The notes beneath the pieces were generated by a model. It searched no databases. It worked only from the letters and a program-made list of their open reading frames with translations, and was not told the origin of the DNA. Positions 47,060 to 57,440 of a stretch of 64,000 nucleotides of DNA are shown in pieces. The stretch is from Clostridium sp. 12(A) (GTDB taxonomy: Bacteria; Bacillota; Clostridia; Lachnospirales; Lachnospiraceae): positions 186,001-250,000 of the forward strand of contig JAGI01000003.1 in NCBI GenBank assembly GCA_000526575.1. Reading direction: 5' to 3'. The position numbers and the translations under genes were made by a program. Position 1 is the stretch's first letter; every line of letters begins with the position of its first letter.

Positions 47060-47969
47060 GAACTAACGGATGATTGGAATTAGTTAGCATCACATAACAC
47101 CCCTTATCCACTAACTCTTCAACCTTTTTTGCAAGCTTTCTTTGATCTTCTTCATAAAATTGTTCTTTGGTATACCTTTTAAAATCGGAATTCTCCGAAA
47201 TCGGAACATATGGCGGATCTAAAAAAACAAAATCCCCCTTGTTAACATATTTATCTAATACTTGTAGATAATCTCCACATATGATCGCAGTATTTTTTAA
47301 TAACTTTGATGCCTTTCTAATTTTCTCTTCGTTACAAATATTTGGATTTTCATATTTTCCAAAAGGTGTATTAAAATAACCTTTTTTATTCAGCCTATAC
47401 AGGCCGTTAAAACAAGTTCTATTCAGAAAAATCATTCTTGCAGCAGCATCAATAGGATTAATATCTTTCCAATCTTTTGACCTAACTTCATAAAACATTT
47501 CTTCTTCATTTCTATACTTTTTCAAAGCATTTATAACTTTTTCGCAATTTTCTGCGACCTGTTTATACAAATTAATTAGTTCGGGATTTGAGTCAGCGAT
47601 TAATGAATTCTTAGCTCCTAAATAAAAAAATAAAGCACCTCCTCCAATAAACGGTTCTACATACCTTTCATAGTTTCGGGGCATTCTCTGAACAATATCT
47701 CCTAACATCTGTGTTTTCCCACCAGCCCACTTTAATATAGGAGTTGTAAATCCTTCTGTTTCTCTATTAACATTTATATCTACTTTTTCTTTTACATATA
47801 CTCCAGATTTTATTCGATGATCTACTGGCTTCTCAACCTCTTTCGGGATCGCCCATGCTTTTCCGAATCGTACTGCTCCAGTTATTTTATTCTCATTACA
47901 AAGCGTCTGTACTCTTCTAACTGATAAACCCCATTTATCAGCAACTTCTTTAATTGTTATGTATTCCAT
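46947..47969 (-). CDS. Dam-type adenine methyltransferase with N-terminal HTH
   Basis: 340 aa. Residues 1-50 are an excisionase/MerR-like helix-turn-helix (YITIKEVADKWGLSVRRVQTLCNENKITGAVRFGKAWAIPKE). Residues 75-340 are a Dam/D12 methylase with KWAGGKTQML, VEPFIGGGALFFYLG and catalytic DPPYVPIS. It protects one strand of the restriction site. The fused HTH could let the enzyme control its own promoter. First gene of the R-M operon, with a strong promoter upstream. Confidence 0.92.
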   Translation of the reverse strand: MEYITIKEVADKWGLSVRRVQTLCNENKITGAVRFGKAWAIPKEVEKPVDHRIKSGVYVKEKVDINVNRETEGFTTPILKWAGGKTQMLGDIVQRMPRNYERYVEPFIGGGALFFYLGAKNSLIADSNPELINLYKQVAENCEKVINALKKYRNEEEMFYEVRSKDWKDINPIDAAARMIFLNRTCFNGLYRLNKKGYFNTPFGKYENPNICNEEKIRKASKLLKNTAIICGDYLQVLDKYVNKGDFVFLDPPYVPISENSDFKRYTKEQFYEEDQRKLAKKVEELVDKGCYVMLTNSNHPLVHELYGNYNIEIIPTRRNINSRGDKRRGEDIIVRTYTK

Positions 47970-48005
47970 TTTTGTACTCCTTACATAATTGAAATCACCA
48001 TTAAA

Positions 48006-48034
48006 ATTATAAGCGTTATTGCGCCGAATATCAA
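48006..48034 (-). promoter_or_regulatory. Promoter of the R-M operon
   Basis: TTGATA (48034-48029), 17 bp, TATAAT (48011-48006), then AAGGAGT before the methylase start. Confidence 0.82.
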
Positions 48035-48189
48035 CTTAATTATAAATTCTTTTTTAGTTCTTACCGTGTCAAGAGCATCAAAGTTACCTTCAAAGCTTTT
48101 ATACTACTTACTTTTTAGATTTTTTTTAATAATGTACCTAATCAGTCCCATTAATATCCTGGTTTTTCTTATACTACCTCTCAAACTTC

Positions 48190-48719
48190 TTCTCCCAACA
48201 TTCCCTTTCCCAATTATTGACCTCCGCCTCATAGAGACTAACTTCCCCTGAAAACTTAATATAATCCTTGCCGAATATTCCGATATCCTGTTGCTTCAAT
48301 CGAAGACGATAACTGCAATTCCTAACTGCTCCTATGCATAGCCGCAATATTCAATTTCCTCTCTAGCACCCTCCTTTCCTTTGCCTTAAACACTGGTTGA
48401 AGTCCATCATATCGTGCCTTTAACGGATGAATTTCCTGCTTATCAAATGTCTTCATCTGCTGAACCACTCGCATAAATCGCTGCCTTTGTGTTTCAATTT
48501 ACTCATATCTTGCCGTATTTCTATGAAATACTGGCTTTGGCGTTAACAAAAACTTGCTAATAACTTCCTTCAAAAGAACTGTATAGCTGCTTCCACAATG
48601 CTTTTAAAGAAATAAGCAAATCCCCATATGACTTGATATAATCCTTTACCTTTTCCGAAATCTTCTCCTGCTTAATTATTATAATTTCTGCATTCACAAC
48701 TCCAGTCAATAATACTTCA
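48190..48719 (-). pseudogene. Multiply broken relic, unknown mobile-element gene
   Basis: Minus-strand fragments in different frames with protein-like, charged helical composition: ISEKVKDYIKSYGDLLISLKALWKQLY (near 48590-48680), FMRVVQQMKTFDKQEIHPLKARYDG (near 48400-48490) and FGKDYIKFSGEVSLYEAEVNNWERE (near 48200-48290). Stops and shifts separate them. They look like the remains of one coiled-coil-rich protein, perhaps a mobilisation/relaxase C-terminus. Identity is uncertain. Confidence 0.4.
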
Positions 48720-49298
48720 TCAACTTATAATTCCACTGCTTTTATTTTCCGTTTTGGGAACTGTGTTAACAACGTGCACCTCCATTCGTTGATATGACTT
48801 GCTGATAGTTACGGTAGTCTTCTCAAAATGAAATCTGATTTACTTAATGCAAGAAGTTTCCCCTTTCTCGGATTCCAATCCAATTGAGCATTCATTTGAT
48901 TATGGATGGTTTTGAGATATATTGGAGATTACTTATCTCCATTGTCTTTTTTAATCCTCATAATATCATTCTGTCATTGCACAACATCGCAAGACATGAT
49001 GTCCCGAAGCTTTTTATTTTTGAAGTAAGGAATAATCTTTTTACTTATTACATGCTTTTTTCTCAAAATTAATTTCGTTTCAGACACAGTTCAATATCTT
49101 TTAAATAAAGATCCTCAAAAGTTTCAAAGTTCATATCAAGTCTCTGCTCTTTTTGAAGTTTGAAGGCCCTCTCCTAGTCCTGAGCATCACTTTTCTTGGC
49201 AAAACTCTCTTTGTAGCCTGTTTTCGCTCCCCTGTCCAATCCTTAAAGTAAACCCTAACTTCCCATGTCCCAGACTTACTATTCCTATTAACTGACAG
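48720..49298 (-). pseudogene. Decayed tyrosine integrase
   Basis: Frameshifted remnants of a phage/ICE-type integrase follow the small excisionase-like gene: an N-terminal arm-binding segment SGTWEVRVYFKDWTGERKQATKR, then AQDWERAF-like and LDMNFETFEDLYLKDIE, a core-binding segment KKHVISKKIIPYFKNKKLRDI with MRIKKDNGDK, and TVTISKSYQRMEV. The catalytic R-H-R-Y part is missing. This is the element's own integrase, now dead. Confidence 0.72.
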
Positions 49299-49505
49299 TT
49301 AGCTCACCTCCCTTTTGTGCTCTTTGCTCGTACCTCTATAATTTTTCTCATACAAGTACTTAAGGCTTACCTTGCCAAACATAAAGATAAAACCACTTCG
49401 TTTTAATTGCTGTTTCATTTCCCTAATCACCTTGTAGGCATTGGATTGGGAAACTCTTAGTTCCTTTGCCACTTCTTCTGCTGCAATAAATAATTCTTTG
49501 TCCAT
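49299..49505 (-). CDS. Small excisionase-like HTH protein
   Basis: 68 aa. One helix-turn-helix (FIAAEEVAKELRVSQSNAYKVIREMKQQLKRSGFIFMFGKVSLKYLYEKNYRG) of the type found directly upstream of ICE integrases in Clostridia, where it acts as a directionality factor or regulator. Its stop abuts the integrase remnant. Intact, but its partner is broken. Confidence 0.72.
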   Translation of the reverse strand: MDKELFIAAEEVAKELRVSQSNAYKVIREMKQQLKRSGFIFMFGKVSLKYLYEKNYRGTSKEHKREVS

Positions 49506-49869
49506 TTGTTATTCTCCGTACTTTTATTATATTTCCGTTAATTTATAAACTGAATTATTTTTAATACGTAAGCTCATAAGCGAACTGTCAATAATTTATT
49601 AAAACTTAATTTCACTTCTGAACTGCTCGTAATATACTGCTTACCATAAAGTGAAGCCTTAAATATACACGGGAAAGGATTTTCTATCATGAAAAAAGAA
49701 ATGATCGGAAAAGGCATTAAAATGCTTAGTTGATAAATGGTATGACTGTAAAGAAATTTATAGATCTTGATACAGCTGAAAAATATATATTAAAAAATAT
49801 TTTGGAAGATTTGTAAGAATGGTTGAATGGAATTAGTTTTCTGACGATGTAAATGAATACTCTTATACG

Positions 49870-50428
49870 AATGAGAACAACGCCTCCGATATTTCAGACA
49901 GATTGTCGGATTAACACAAATGGAATTAGCAGAAAAGTGTGATCTAAGCGATTCTACCGTTCATAATTATTAACTTGGCAATCGTTTCCTGATTATGATA
50001 CAATTCATATATTATCTGCTGTATTAGAAGTAGTTAGTCTGGTATTTTCCAGAACATGCAATGCGAGTATACCTCATGCTATGCATAAATATTAGTTTGA
50101 CTTAGAAAACTATTATCTTATGGTACTCGTTGAAATTGATGGAAAAATGAATCTAACATTTGATACAAAGAAAGCAGAAAATCCGATTCAATCTCCTTCT
50201 TCCATTATGGAGCAGTTACTTCGTGCCTGGTCAAGATTTCATCAGATGTTTGAAGCTGGTGAAATAGATGAACAAACTTATCTGTTGTGGCAGATGAAAT
50301 TTCCAAACTACCCAACAGGCAGTCCAGACGATATATTTGGAGCTAAGTATAAAGGTGATGAAAACATCGACCAAAGAATGGCGGATGCTAAGAGGATGTA
50401 TCTAAAGACAAAGGTGGATAGAAAATAA
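49870..50428 (+). pseudogene. XRE-family regulator pseudogene
   Basis: The N-terminal HTH reads YFRQIVGLTQMELAEKCDLSDSTVHNY, then a TAA replaces an expected Glu codon and one base is missing before FPDYDTIHILSAVLEV. The C-terminal part (50120-50428: LVEIDGKMNLTFDTKKAENPIQSPSSIMEQLLRAWSRFHQMFEAGEIDEQTYLLWQMKFPNYPTG) remains open and looks like a short ORF, but matches the usual tail of these regulators. 49506-49869 holds only short broken frames. Confidence 0.62.
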
Positions 50429-50514
50429 GTTTATCCTTATAAATTGAAGTTACATAAATATATATAATGTATTCTCAAAATTTACATGTGCTATTGTAAA
50501 GGAGGAGTATACAA

Positions 50515-51463
50515 ATGAGTGATAAAACAAATGCTTTAAAAGAAAGTAGAAATATAAAAGAAACTTTCAGTAACATAGTAATGGTCCAGGAAATACAGCT
50601 TCAAATTTTGCTGATAAAGCAAAAGGAATTGTTGTTAAATCCAAAGATTCTGTGATTAATGCAGTAGATGCAAATGGAAATGGTGAAATTGATATTGAAG
50701 ATTTTATTATTCTTGGATTGCGTACACCTGGCATCCGTGCAGACCGAAGTGATTTTTTACAAAAGGAGTTAATGAAAAATTACCCTCAAGAAGTCATTGA
50801 TGATTTAATAATTTATAATCCAGCACATGAAAAAATACCAGCAAGTGAAATAGATAAAATTGTAGACAAAGTAATTAAGTTTAAAAGAAACTGCTTTACA
50901 GGAATCTATGCTGCTCTAGGGACAACTGGTGATTTTGCGATGGCAGCAATTATCCCGACTGATATTGCCCAATACTATGGCTATATGTTAAGAGCTACGC
51001 AGAAACTTATGAATCTACATGGATTTCCTGAATTAGACACTTCAGAAAAGGTCATAAGTTTGACTCTGAAATAATGAACTTTATAATAATTTGCTTAGGA
51101 ATTATGTACGAAGTACAAGGCACAAGTACTGCTTTGAAGGCAATGGCTACTGCATTAGGAAAAGGTGCTGAAAAGAAACTCTTACGGACTGCATTAACAA
51201 AAGGTACTATATATCCTATTGTAAAAAGTGTCTCGAAATGGTTTGGAGTCAACATGACAAAACAGGTATTTGCTGGCTTATTCAGAAAAGCGTTTCCAGT
51301 TGTTGGTGGGTTAATCTGTGGTCGAATTACATTTTTGTCCTTTAAACCTTGTTGTGACAAATTGAAAGAATCATTACAAGATACTTTATTAAGTAATCCA
51401 GATCATCATATGTCAGAGGATGAAACAATTATTAGTAATGATATTGAAATATGTGAAGAATAG
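50515..51463 (+). pseudogene. EcsC-like protein gene with EF-hand-type loop, broken by frameshifts
   Basis: Starts well (GGAGGAG, ATG at 50515, MSDKTNALKES). A frameshift near 50575 leads into NTASNFADKAKGIVVKSKDSVINAVDANGNGEIDIEDFIILGL, with a D-x-N-x-N-G-x-I-D-x-E-D calcium-type loop. Then FTGIYAALGTTGDFAMAAIIPTDIAQYYGYMLRATQKLMNLHG, an EcsC-like signature. A lost A near 51045 shifts frame again into KFDSEIMNFIIICLGIMYEVQG ... GGLICGRITFLSFKPCCDKLKESL. The full product would be about 310 aa. Function unknown; probably dead. Confidence 0.62.
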
Positions 51464-51689
51464 TAATTTAAGTTCGATGGATTCACTGATATAGAGCATT
51501 TTCAATGTTATCGTAAATTGAGAGGTAACAATGAAACTCATTACTCATCGAAAAGCAAATATCTAATCTCTAAATCAAATTTTTTTGATATATAATGTTT
51601 GATATAAAACTGATTACTAATATGATGTCCTTTTTTAATAAAGACTTAATCTATGATATTTGTGATAATACTATCACTGGAGGATTCCT

Positions 51690-52265
51690 ATGAATGATAT
51701 TTATGCGCACATTGTTGGTAATGCAGAAAGTAATAAAAAACTAACATTATCTGCTAAGGAATTGAACTATAGTACCAAGCAAATTAACAGATATTGTAAA
51801 TCTAAATTTAATCGCACTTATAAAGAATTGCAGTTTTTATTAATATCAGCCAGTATTCTAAGAAATATTATGAATAAGCAAGATATGAAAACCATTGCTA
51901 ACCTATTATTTGATGGTAATGTCTCTCAGCTATATGCGTACGTCAATAGATTTTCTGATATTCCTCCCTGTAAAATTATATTGACTGAAGGAGGTCATCG
52001 TATGACACAATGGCAAAAAAAGATATTTGAAGCTCAAGTTATTACCAAATTAGCAACATCTACTACAAATTTAACTTTAAAACAACTAGGTGCTCCAAGA
52101 TGTATTATACAAAGCTTGCGTTTAGCTGGTTATGATATCATATCTGTTCCAGGCAGATACAATAGTGGTTACAATTTAAGTAAATCATCTAAATCAAATT
52201 GTATAAACTGGATTAATAATATTAGAGTTAATAGATACGGTCTTAATCCCGATTTCACATTTTAA
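51690..52265 (+). CDS. Unknown protein with AraC-like helices, next to attachment site
   Basis: 191 aa, intact, with a GGAGGA ribosome site. The N-terminal half has an HTH-like stretch (LTLSAKELNYSTKQINRYCKSKFNRTYKELQFLLISA) reminiscent of AraC-type DNA binding; the second half is basic (KKIFEAQVITKLATSTTNLTLKQLGAPRCIIQSLRLAGYDII). It is the last gene before the attachment site at guaA, a place where recombination accessory genes often sit. I cannot name it. Confidence 0.55.
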   Translation: MNDIYAHIVGNAESNKKLTLSAKELNYSTKQINRYCKSKFNRTYKELQFLLISASILRNIMNKQDMKTIANLLFDGNVSQLYAYVNRFSDIPPCKIILTEGGHRMTQWQKKIFEAQVITKLATSTTNLTLKQLGAPRCIIQSLRLAGYDIISVPGRYNSGYNLSKSSKSNCINWINNIRVNRYGLNPDFTF

Positions 52266-52335
52266 CATTATTACTTTTAATTATTAAAGGGTTTTTACTA
52301 AAAAGTATTGCCATTTGATAGTCACGAAGCATAAC

Positions 52336-52378
52336 AAGAGCCTACGAACCCGCATAAATAATGGGTTTGTAGACTCTT
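52336..52378 (-). terminator. Island-supplied hairpin after guaA
   Basis: Sixteen-bp stem with two imperfect pairs (52363-52378 with 52336-52351), three bases after the attachment repeat. It replaces the original guaA terminator, now at 42849-42893. The T-tract is weak. Confidence 0.65.
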
Positions 52379-52381
52379 ATA

Positions 52382-52394
52382 ATTATTCAAACTC
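52382..52394 (-). repeat. Island attachment site within the guaA 3' end
   Basis: GAGTTTGAATAAT on the minus strand: Glu-Phe-Glu-stop of guaA plus one base. Exact copy of 42899-42911. The crossover keeps the guaA coding sequence intact. Confidence 0.85.
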
Positions 52395-53924
52395 AATAGT
52401 AGCCGGCGGCTTCCCAGTGCAATCATACAGCACCCGGTTTACGCCTTTCACTTCATTTACAATTCTTCTGGTCACGGTACCAAGAACCTCCCAAGGAAGC
52501 TCTGCAGATTCCGCTGTCATAAAGTCAGAAGTCAATACCGCACGAAGTGCAATCGCATAATCGTAAGTTCTCTCATCTCCCATACATCCAACAGAACGCA
52601 TGTTAGTAAGAGCTGCAAAGTACTGTCCTAATCCTTTATCAACGCCAGCTTTTGCAATCTCTTCTCTATAGATTGCATCCGCTTCCTGAACAATCTTCAC
52701 CTTTTCAGGAGTTACTTCACCAATAATACGAACACCAAGTCCTGGACCTGGGAATGGCTGGCGGTAAACCAGGTATTCCGGAATATCAAGTTCCAGACCT
52801 GCTCTTCTAACCTCATCTTTAAACAGAAGTCTTAAGGGTTCAATGATCTCTTTGAAATCCACATGCTCTGGCAGACCGCCTACGTTGTGGTGAGATTTAA
52901 TTACAGCGGATTTTCCAAGTCCTGATTCAATCACGTCAGGATAGATGGTTCCCTGTACAAAGAAATCTACAGCGCCAATCTTTTTTGCTTCATCTTCGAA
53001 TACACGGATGAATTCTTCGCCGATGATCTTACGCTTTCTCTCTGGATCTTCCACGCCCTTTAACTTGTCGTAGAAACGATCCTGAGCGTTGACACGGATA
53101 AAGTTTAAGTCATAGTGGCCTTCTGGTCCGAATACGGCTTCTACTTCATCTCCTTCGTTCTTACGGAGTAAGCCGTGGTCAACGAATACGCAGGTAAGCT
53201 GCTTGCCTACTGCTTTGGAAAGCATAACAGCAGCTACGGAAGAATCGACACCACCGGATAAAGCACAAAGTACTTTACCATCTCCAACTTTTTCACGGAT
53301 AGCCTGAATAGAAGTTTCTACAAAGGAGTCCATCTTCCAGTCACCGGAACACTTACAGACGTTGTAAACAAAGTTAGAAAGCATGGTAGTACCTTCCTGG
53401 GTGTGCATAACCTCAGGGTGGAACTGTACGGCATAGAGGCCGCGTTCTTCGCATTCCATGCCTGCAACTGGGCAGACGGGAGTGTGAGCGGTGACTTTAA
53501 AGCCTTCTGGTGCTTTTTCTATATAATCGGTATGACTCATCCAGCAGATGGTCTTGGAGCTGACATTTTTTAAGATTTTGCTGTCGGCTTCTACGTCAAC
53601 TTCAGTCTTGCCGTATTCACTGACAGGAGCTGTGTTTACCTTGCCGCCCAGCATATGTGCCATTAACTGAGAACCGTAGCAGATTCCCAGAATCGGGATT
53701 CCCAATTCAAAGAGCTCCTTTTCACAGCGAGGTGACTCTTCCTTATATGCACTGTTTGGACCACCTGTAAATATAATTCCTTTGGGATTTATTTCCTTAA
53801 TCTTGTCCAGTGACAGCGTGTGGGGATGAACCTCACAGTAAACATTGCATTCTCTGACTCTTCTGGCAATCAGCTGGTTGTACTGTCCGCCGAAATCCAG
53901 AACGATAATCATTTCTCTTTTCAC
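52383..53924 (-). CDS. guaA: GMP synthase (glutamine-hydrolysing)
   Basis: 513 aa starting at GTG 53924 with AGGAGG seven bases upstream; a longer frame to 53954 lacks a site. Converts XMP to GMP. Class I glutamine amidotransferase domain ([16 protein letters not shown] with the Cys; HPEV with the His), then ATP pyrophosphatase with the P-loop [13 protein letters not shown], and a C-terminal dimerisation domain ending [18 protein letters not shown]. It hosts the island attachment site at its very end. Confidence 0.97.
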   Translation of the reverse strand: MKREMIIVLDFGGQYNQLIARRVRECNVYCEVHPHTLSLDKIKEINPKGIIFTGGPNSAYKEESPRCEKELFELGIPILGICYGSQLMAHMLGGKVNTAPVSEYGKTEVDVEADSKILKNVSSKTICWMSHTDYIEKAPEGFKVTAHTPVCPVAGMECEERGLYAVQFHPEVMHTQEGTTMLSNFVYNVCKCSGDWKMDSFVETSIQAIREKVGDGKVLCALSGGVDSSVAAVMLSKAVGKQLTCVFVDHGLLRKNEGDEVEAVFGPEGHYDLNFIRVNAQDRFYDKLKGVEDPERKRKIIGEEFIRVFEDEAKKIGAVDFFVQGTIYPDVIESGLGKSAVIKSHHNVGGLPEHVDFKEIIEPLRLLFKDEVRRAGLELDIPEYLVYRQPFPGPGLGVRIIGEVTPEKVKIVQEADAIYREEIAKAGVDKGLGQYFAALTNMRSVGCMGDERTYDYAIALRAVLTSDFMTAESAELPWEVLGTVTRRIVNEVKGVNRVLYDCTGKPPATIEFE

Positions 53925-53971
53925 GGGTATTCCTCCTAATTTCATCTTTGACAAATAGCGCTTTGGGTTAC

Positions 53972-54000
53972 ATTATATTCTACTTCCTTGGGCTTGACAA
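53972..54000 (-). promoter_or_regulatory. guaA promoter
   Basis: TTGTCA (54000-53995), 17 bp, TATAAT (53977-53972). The leader is only about 40 nt, too short for a purine riboswitch. Confidence 0.8.
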
Positions 54001-54381
54001 GCATTTTCGTGAATTCAAAAAAAACATGTGGAAAGTCACAAAATATTAGGTGTGACACTCCCAAACAGCCATCAAATAGCCAGTGGTAGCGCTTGACCTG
54101 TTTTCACGATTATTTCACAAATTGGTCAAAGTTTTATCACAAGAAACATTTATGATATTCCTTGTAAACGATTGAAGCATTTTTTCTCATAAATACTTTT
54201 TCATATCACGCTGGCAGAATCCCCCTTCTGCCGGCGTCTTCCTTTTCTTAGGAATATGATACATACCAACTGCTGCAATACATCACCGCACCTTGCATTT
54301 ACATTCGTAAATTTATCCCTGAATTTGACCTATTTATAATATGTTCCCTTGTTCCGATATATCATACCTGCTATGATACGG
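54001..54381. other. Gap between uvrA and guaA with a plus-strand hairpin
   Basis: No coding frame. A 12-bp stem (54208-54219 with 54226-54237) followed on the plus strand by CTTCCTTTTCTT looks like a terminator, yet no plus-strand gene precedes it. A short antisense or intergenic RNA is possible but unproven. Confidence 0.4.
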
Positions 54382-54445
54382 GAAAATCCCGCCTGTTGCT
54401 TTATACATCTGTCATTTCTGACAGGCATGTTACAAAAGGCGGAAT
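54382..54445 (-). terminator. Terminator of uvrA
   Basis: Outer ATTCCGCCT / AGGCGGGAT stem enclosing a CTGTCA-GAAA-TGACAG hairpin, ending in TTTT on the minus strand, about 30 bases after the uvrA stop. Confidence 0.78.
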
Positions 54446-54476
54446 CTTCAATATCATTATAGTTATAAAACCATAC

Positions 54477-57302
54477 TTATTCTAAATATTTCTTTATATA
54501 ATGGCCGGTGTAGGAATCAGGACAAAGTGCCACGTCTTCTGGTGTGCCCTTAGCAATGACGGTACCGCCCTTGTCTCCTCCTTCGGGGCCGATGTCGATG
54601 ATGTAATCCGCAGTCTTAATGACCTCCAGATTATGTTCAATGACAACTACCGTATTGCCGCCCTCTGAAAGCTTTCTTAAAATCTCAATCAGCTTGTGAA
54701 CATCAGCAAAATGAAGTCCGGTGGTAGGCTCGTCTAAAATGTAGATGGTCTTACCCGTTCCACGCTTGCTTAATTCTGTAGCCAGTTTAATTCTCTGGGC
54801 TTCACCGCCTGATAATTCTGTAGAAGGCTGTCCAAGTCGGATATAGGAAAGTCCTACATCATTCAGGGTTGATATTTTTCTTGAGATAGATGGTACATTT
54901 TCAAAAAACTTTACGGCTTCTTCTACCGTCATATCAAGAACATCATAAATGTTTTTTCCCTTATATCTCACATCTAGGGTCTCACGGTTGTAACGCTTTC
55001 CATTACATACTTCACAAGGAACGTAGACATCAGGAAGAAAGTGCATCTCTATCTTGATAATACCATCACCATTACATGCTTCACAGCGTCCACCTTTTAC
55101 ATTAAAGCTGAAACGGCCTTTGGAATAGCCCTTTGCCTTTGCATCAGGGGTGGAGGCAAATAAGTCACGAATCAAGTCAAATACACCTGTATAGGTGGCT
55201 GGGTTGGATCTTGGTGTTCTTCCAATTGGGGACTGATCAATGGCTATGATTTTATCAAGCTGATCCACGCCCTCCAGGGACTTATGCTTTCCTGGAACAG
55301 TTCTTGCCCGGTTTAATTTCTTTGCCAGAGCTTTGTAAAGAATCTCATTGACAAGAGAACTCTTACCGGAACCGGATACACCGGTGACACAGGTCATGAC
55401 TCCAAGAGGGAAAGAAACATCAATGTTCTTTAAATTATTCTCTTGTGCTCCCTTTACAGTCAGATATCCGGTTGGCTCTCTGCGCTCTTTTGGTACTGGA
55501 ATCTTAATGCGTCCGCTTAAATAAGCCCCGGTGACTGAATTCTTATTCTTCATGATCTGCTTTGCAGTTCCTACTGCAACAACATTTCCACCGTGCTCTC
55601 CGGCACCTGGACCGATATCCACAATGTAATCGGCTGCCATCATAGTGTCTTCGTCATGTTCTACCACGATTACGCTGTTTCCAAGGTCTCTCAGATGAAG
55701 AAGGGTCTTTAACAGCTTGTCATTATCTCTCTGGTGAAGACCGATACTCGGCTCATCTAAGATATAGGCAACGCCAACCAGTCCGGAACCAATCTGGGTT
55801 GCCAGACGGATTCTCTGGGCCTCTCCGCCGGACAGGGTTCCTGTAGCACGGCTTAAGGTCAGATAATCAAGACCAACATCAATGAGGAAGGAAACTCTTG
55901 CTCTGATTTCTTTTAATATCTGGTCACCAATGGCACGCTGCATAGGAGTCAGATTCATCTGGTCAAAGAACTCACGGAAGCGAACGATGGACATATTGGT
56001 GGCTTCATAGATATTTTTATCTCCTACCGTAACGGCAAGTGATTCTTTTTTCAGTCTCATGCCGCCGCAGGCTGGACATGGGGTGATGCGCATAAAGGTC
56101 TCATACTCAGCTTTGGAGGACTCAGAATAGGTTTCCCGGTATCTTCTGGCAACATTCTGCACCAGCCCTTCAAAGGCAACATCGTAGATACCTTCTCCTC
56201 GCTGTCCCTTATAATATACTTTTACTTCCTTTCCATTGGTTCCATGGATCAGGATGTCATGTACTTCTTTTGGATAATCCTCAAAGGGAGTATTCAGCTT
56301 AAAACGATACTCCTTTGCCAACGCATCCAGGACCGCGCGGGTATAGCTTCCCTTATCGGTACAGGACTGCCAGCCAAGAACGGTAATGGCTCCTTCATCA
56401 ATGCTAAGGCTCTTATCCGGAATCATCAGATCTTCGTCAAACTCCATCTTATATCCAAGACCAAAACAGTCCGGGCAGGCTCCAAATGGGTTATTAAAGG
56501 AGAAGCTTCTTGGCTCAACTTCGTCAATGCTGATGCCGCAGTCCGGGCAGGAAAAGCTCTGACTGAAATTAATCGGATTCCCATCTATCACGTCTACGAT
56601 CATAAGGCCATCTGCCAGCTCCATCACGGTCTCAATGGAATCAGTCAGACGCTTTTCTATGCCTTCCCGGATAGCCAGACGGTCTACTACGACTTCTATG
56701 TTATGTTTGATGTTCTTGTCCAGTTTGATTTCTTCAGACAGCTCATAGAGATTGCCATCAATTCGGACTCTGACGTAACCGCTTTTTCTGGAGTTTTCCA
56801 GTACCTTTGCGTGCTCGCCTTTTCTTCCGCGGACCACTGGAGCCAGAAGCTGAATCTTTGTTCTCTCCGGCAGCTCCATAATCTGATCTACCATCTGGTC
56901 TACGGTCTGTTTCCGAATCTCACGTCCACACTTCGGACAATGAGGAATTCCTACTCTTGCATAGAGAAGTCGTAAATAATCATAGATCTCCGTTACCGTA
57001 CCTACGGTGGAACGTGGATTACGGTTGGTAGACTTCTGGTCAATGGAAATGGCCGGCGAAAGCCCTTCAATGTTCTCCACGTCCGGTTTTTCCATCTGGC
57101 CCAAGAACTGTCTGGCATAAGAAGAAAGGGACTCCATATAGCGTCTCTGTCCCTCTGCGTAAATGGTATCAAAAGCCAGGGAAGATTTTCCCGAACCGCT
57201 TAAGCCCGTTAAAACTACCAGCTCATTCCTTGGAATATCCACGGAAACGTTTTTTAAATTGTGCTCATTGGCACCTCTTATCTTAATATACTGTTTTGCC
57301 AT
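54477..57302 (-). CDS. uvrA: Excinuclease ABC subunit A
   Basis: 941-aa damage-recognition ATPase of nucleotide excision repair. Two ABC modules: the first Walker A is [13 protein letters not shown] (near 31) with zinc finger CPKC...CPDCGI; the second Walker A is [15 protein letters not shown] (near 640) with zinc motif CEACNGDG...CEVCNGKRY. Signature sequences [12 protein letters not shown] and [12 protein letters not shown] and Walker B ILDEPS/ILDEPT are complete. A LexA box overlaps the promoter, so it belongs to the SOS regulon. Confidence 0.98.
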   Translation of the reverse strand: MAKQYIKIRGANEHNLKNVSVDIPRNELVVLTGLSGSGKSSLAFDTIYAEGQRRYMESLSSYARQFLGQMEKPDVENIEGLSPAISIDQKSTNRNPRSTVGTVTEIYDYLRLLYARVGIPHCPKCGREIRKQTVDQMVDQIMELPERTKIQLLAPVVRGRKGEHAKVLENSRKSGYVRVRIDGNLYELSEEIKLDKNIKHNIEVVVDRLAIREGIEKRLTDSIETVMELADGLMIVDVIDGNPINFSQSFSCPDCGISIDEVEPRSFSFNNPFGACPDCFGLGYKMEFDEDLMIPDKSLSIDEGAITVLGWQSCTDKGSYTRAVLDALAKEYRFKLNTPFEDYPKEVHDILIHGTNGKEVKVYYKGQRGEGIYDVAFEGLVQNVARRYRETYSESSKAEYETFMRITPCPACGGMRLKKESLAVTVGDKNIYEATNMSIVRFREFFDQMNLTPMQRAIGDQILKEIRARVSFLIDVGLDYLTLSRATGTLSGGEAQRIRLATQIGSGLVGVAYILDEPSIGLHQRDNDKLLKTLLHLRDLGNSVIVVEHDEDTMMAADYIVDIGPGAGEHGGNVVAVGTAKQIMKNKNSVTGAYLSGRIKIPVPKERREPTGYLTVKGAQENNLKNIDVSFPLGVMTCVTGVSGSGKSSLVNEILYKALAKKLNRARTVPGKHKSLEGVDQLDKIIAIDQSPIGRTPRSNPATYTGVFDLIRDLFASTPDAKAKGYSKGRFSFNVKGGRCEACNGDGIIKIEMHFLPDVYVPCEVCNGKRYNRETLDVRYKGKNIYDVLDMTVEEAVKFFENVPSISRKISTLNDVGLSYIRLGQPSTELSGGEAQRIKLATELSKRGTGKTIYILDEPTTGLHFADVHKLIEILRKLSEGGNTVVVIEHNLEVIKTADYIIDIGPEGGDKGGTVIAKGTPEDVALCPDSYTGHYIKKYLE

Positions 57303-57400
57303 AATGTACTCCTGTTATCAACTAACATCCTGAATGGCACTGCCTCAGGATGGGGGCCTCCTCAGCCCGCTCCCTTATAACACAACAACTGATTTTTCCA

Positions 57401-57440
57401 ATTATATCACACTATTTTGCTTTTTGCAAACATTTGTTCG
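57401..57440 (-). promoter_or_regulatory. uvrA promoter with LexA (SOS) box
   Basis: TTGCAA (57429-57424), 17 bp, TATAAT (57406-57401). CGAACAAATGTTTG (57440-57427, minus strand) fits the Gram-positive LexA/DinR consensus CGAACrnryGTTyg and overlaps the -35. The leader also contains a CATCCTGA/TCAGGATG hairpin (57325-57351). Confidence 0.85.

Larger units (their letters stand above)
42912..52381. mobile_element. Genomic island integrated at the 3' end of guaA
   Basis: About 9.5 kb between 13-bp direct repeats. It is clearly more AT-rich than the flanks and holds a decayed tyrosine integrase and its small partner, relic frames, an R-M system, a membrane protein, two broken genes and one intact unknown gene. 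The guaA 3' end is a known integration site for islands and integrative elements. The integrase is dead, so the island is probably fixed. 42912-43174 contains no gene. Confidence 0.82.

Noticed and set aside
48066-48251. Plus-strand hydrophobic frame
   Set aside because: It lies antisense to a relic reading on the minus strand; its hydrophobicity comes from AT-rich complement sequence.
50120-50428. Independent 102-aa gene
   Set aside because: It has no ribosome site and continues the XRE regulator reading after a nonsense change and a frameshift.
42899-52394. tRNA gene as the island target
   Set aside because: No tRNA-like sequence at either edge; the duplicated sequence is the guaA end.
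53924-54000. Purine riboswitch before guaA
   Set aside because: The promoter lies only about 40 nt upstream of the start, leaving no room for the aptamer, and no aptamer core is visible.
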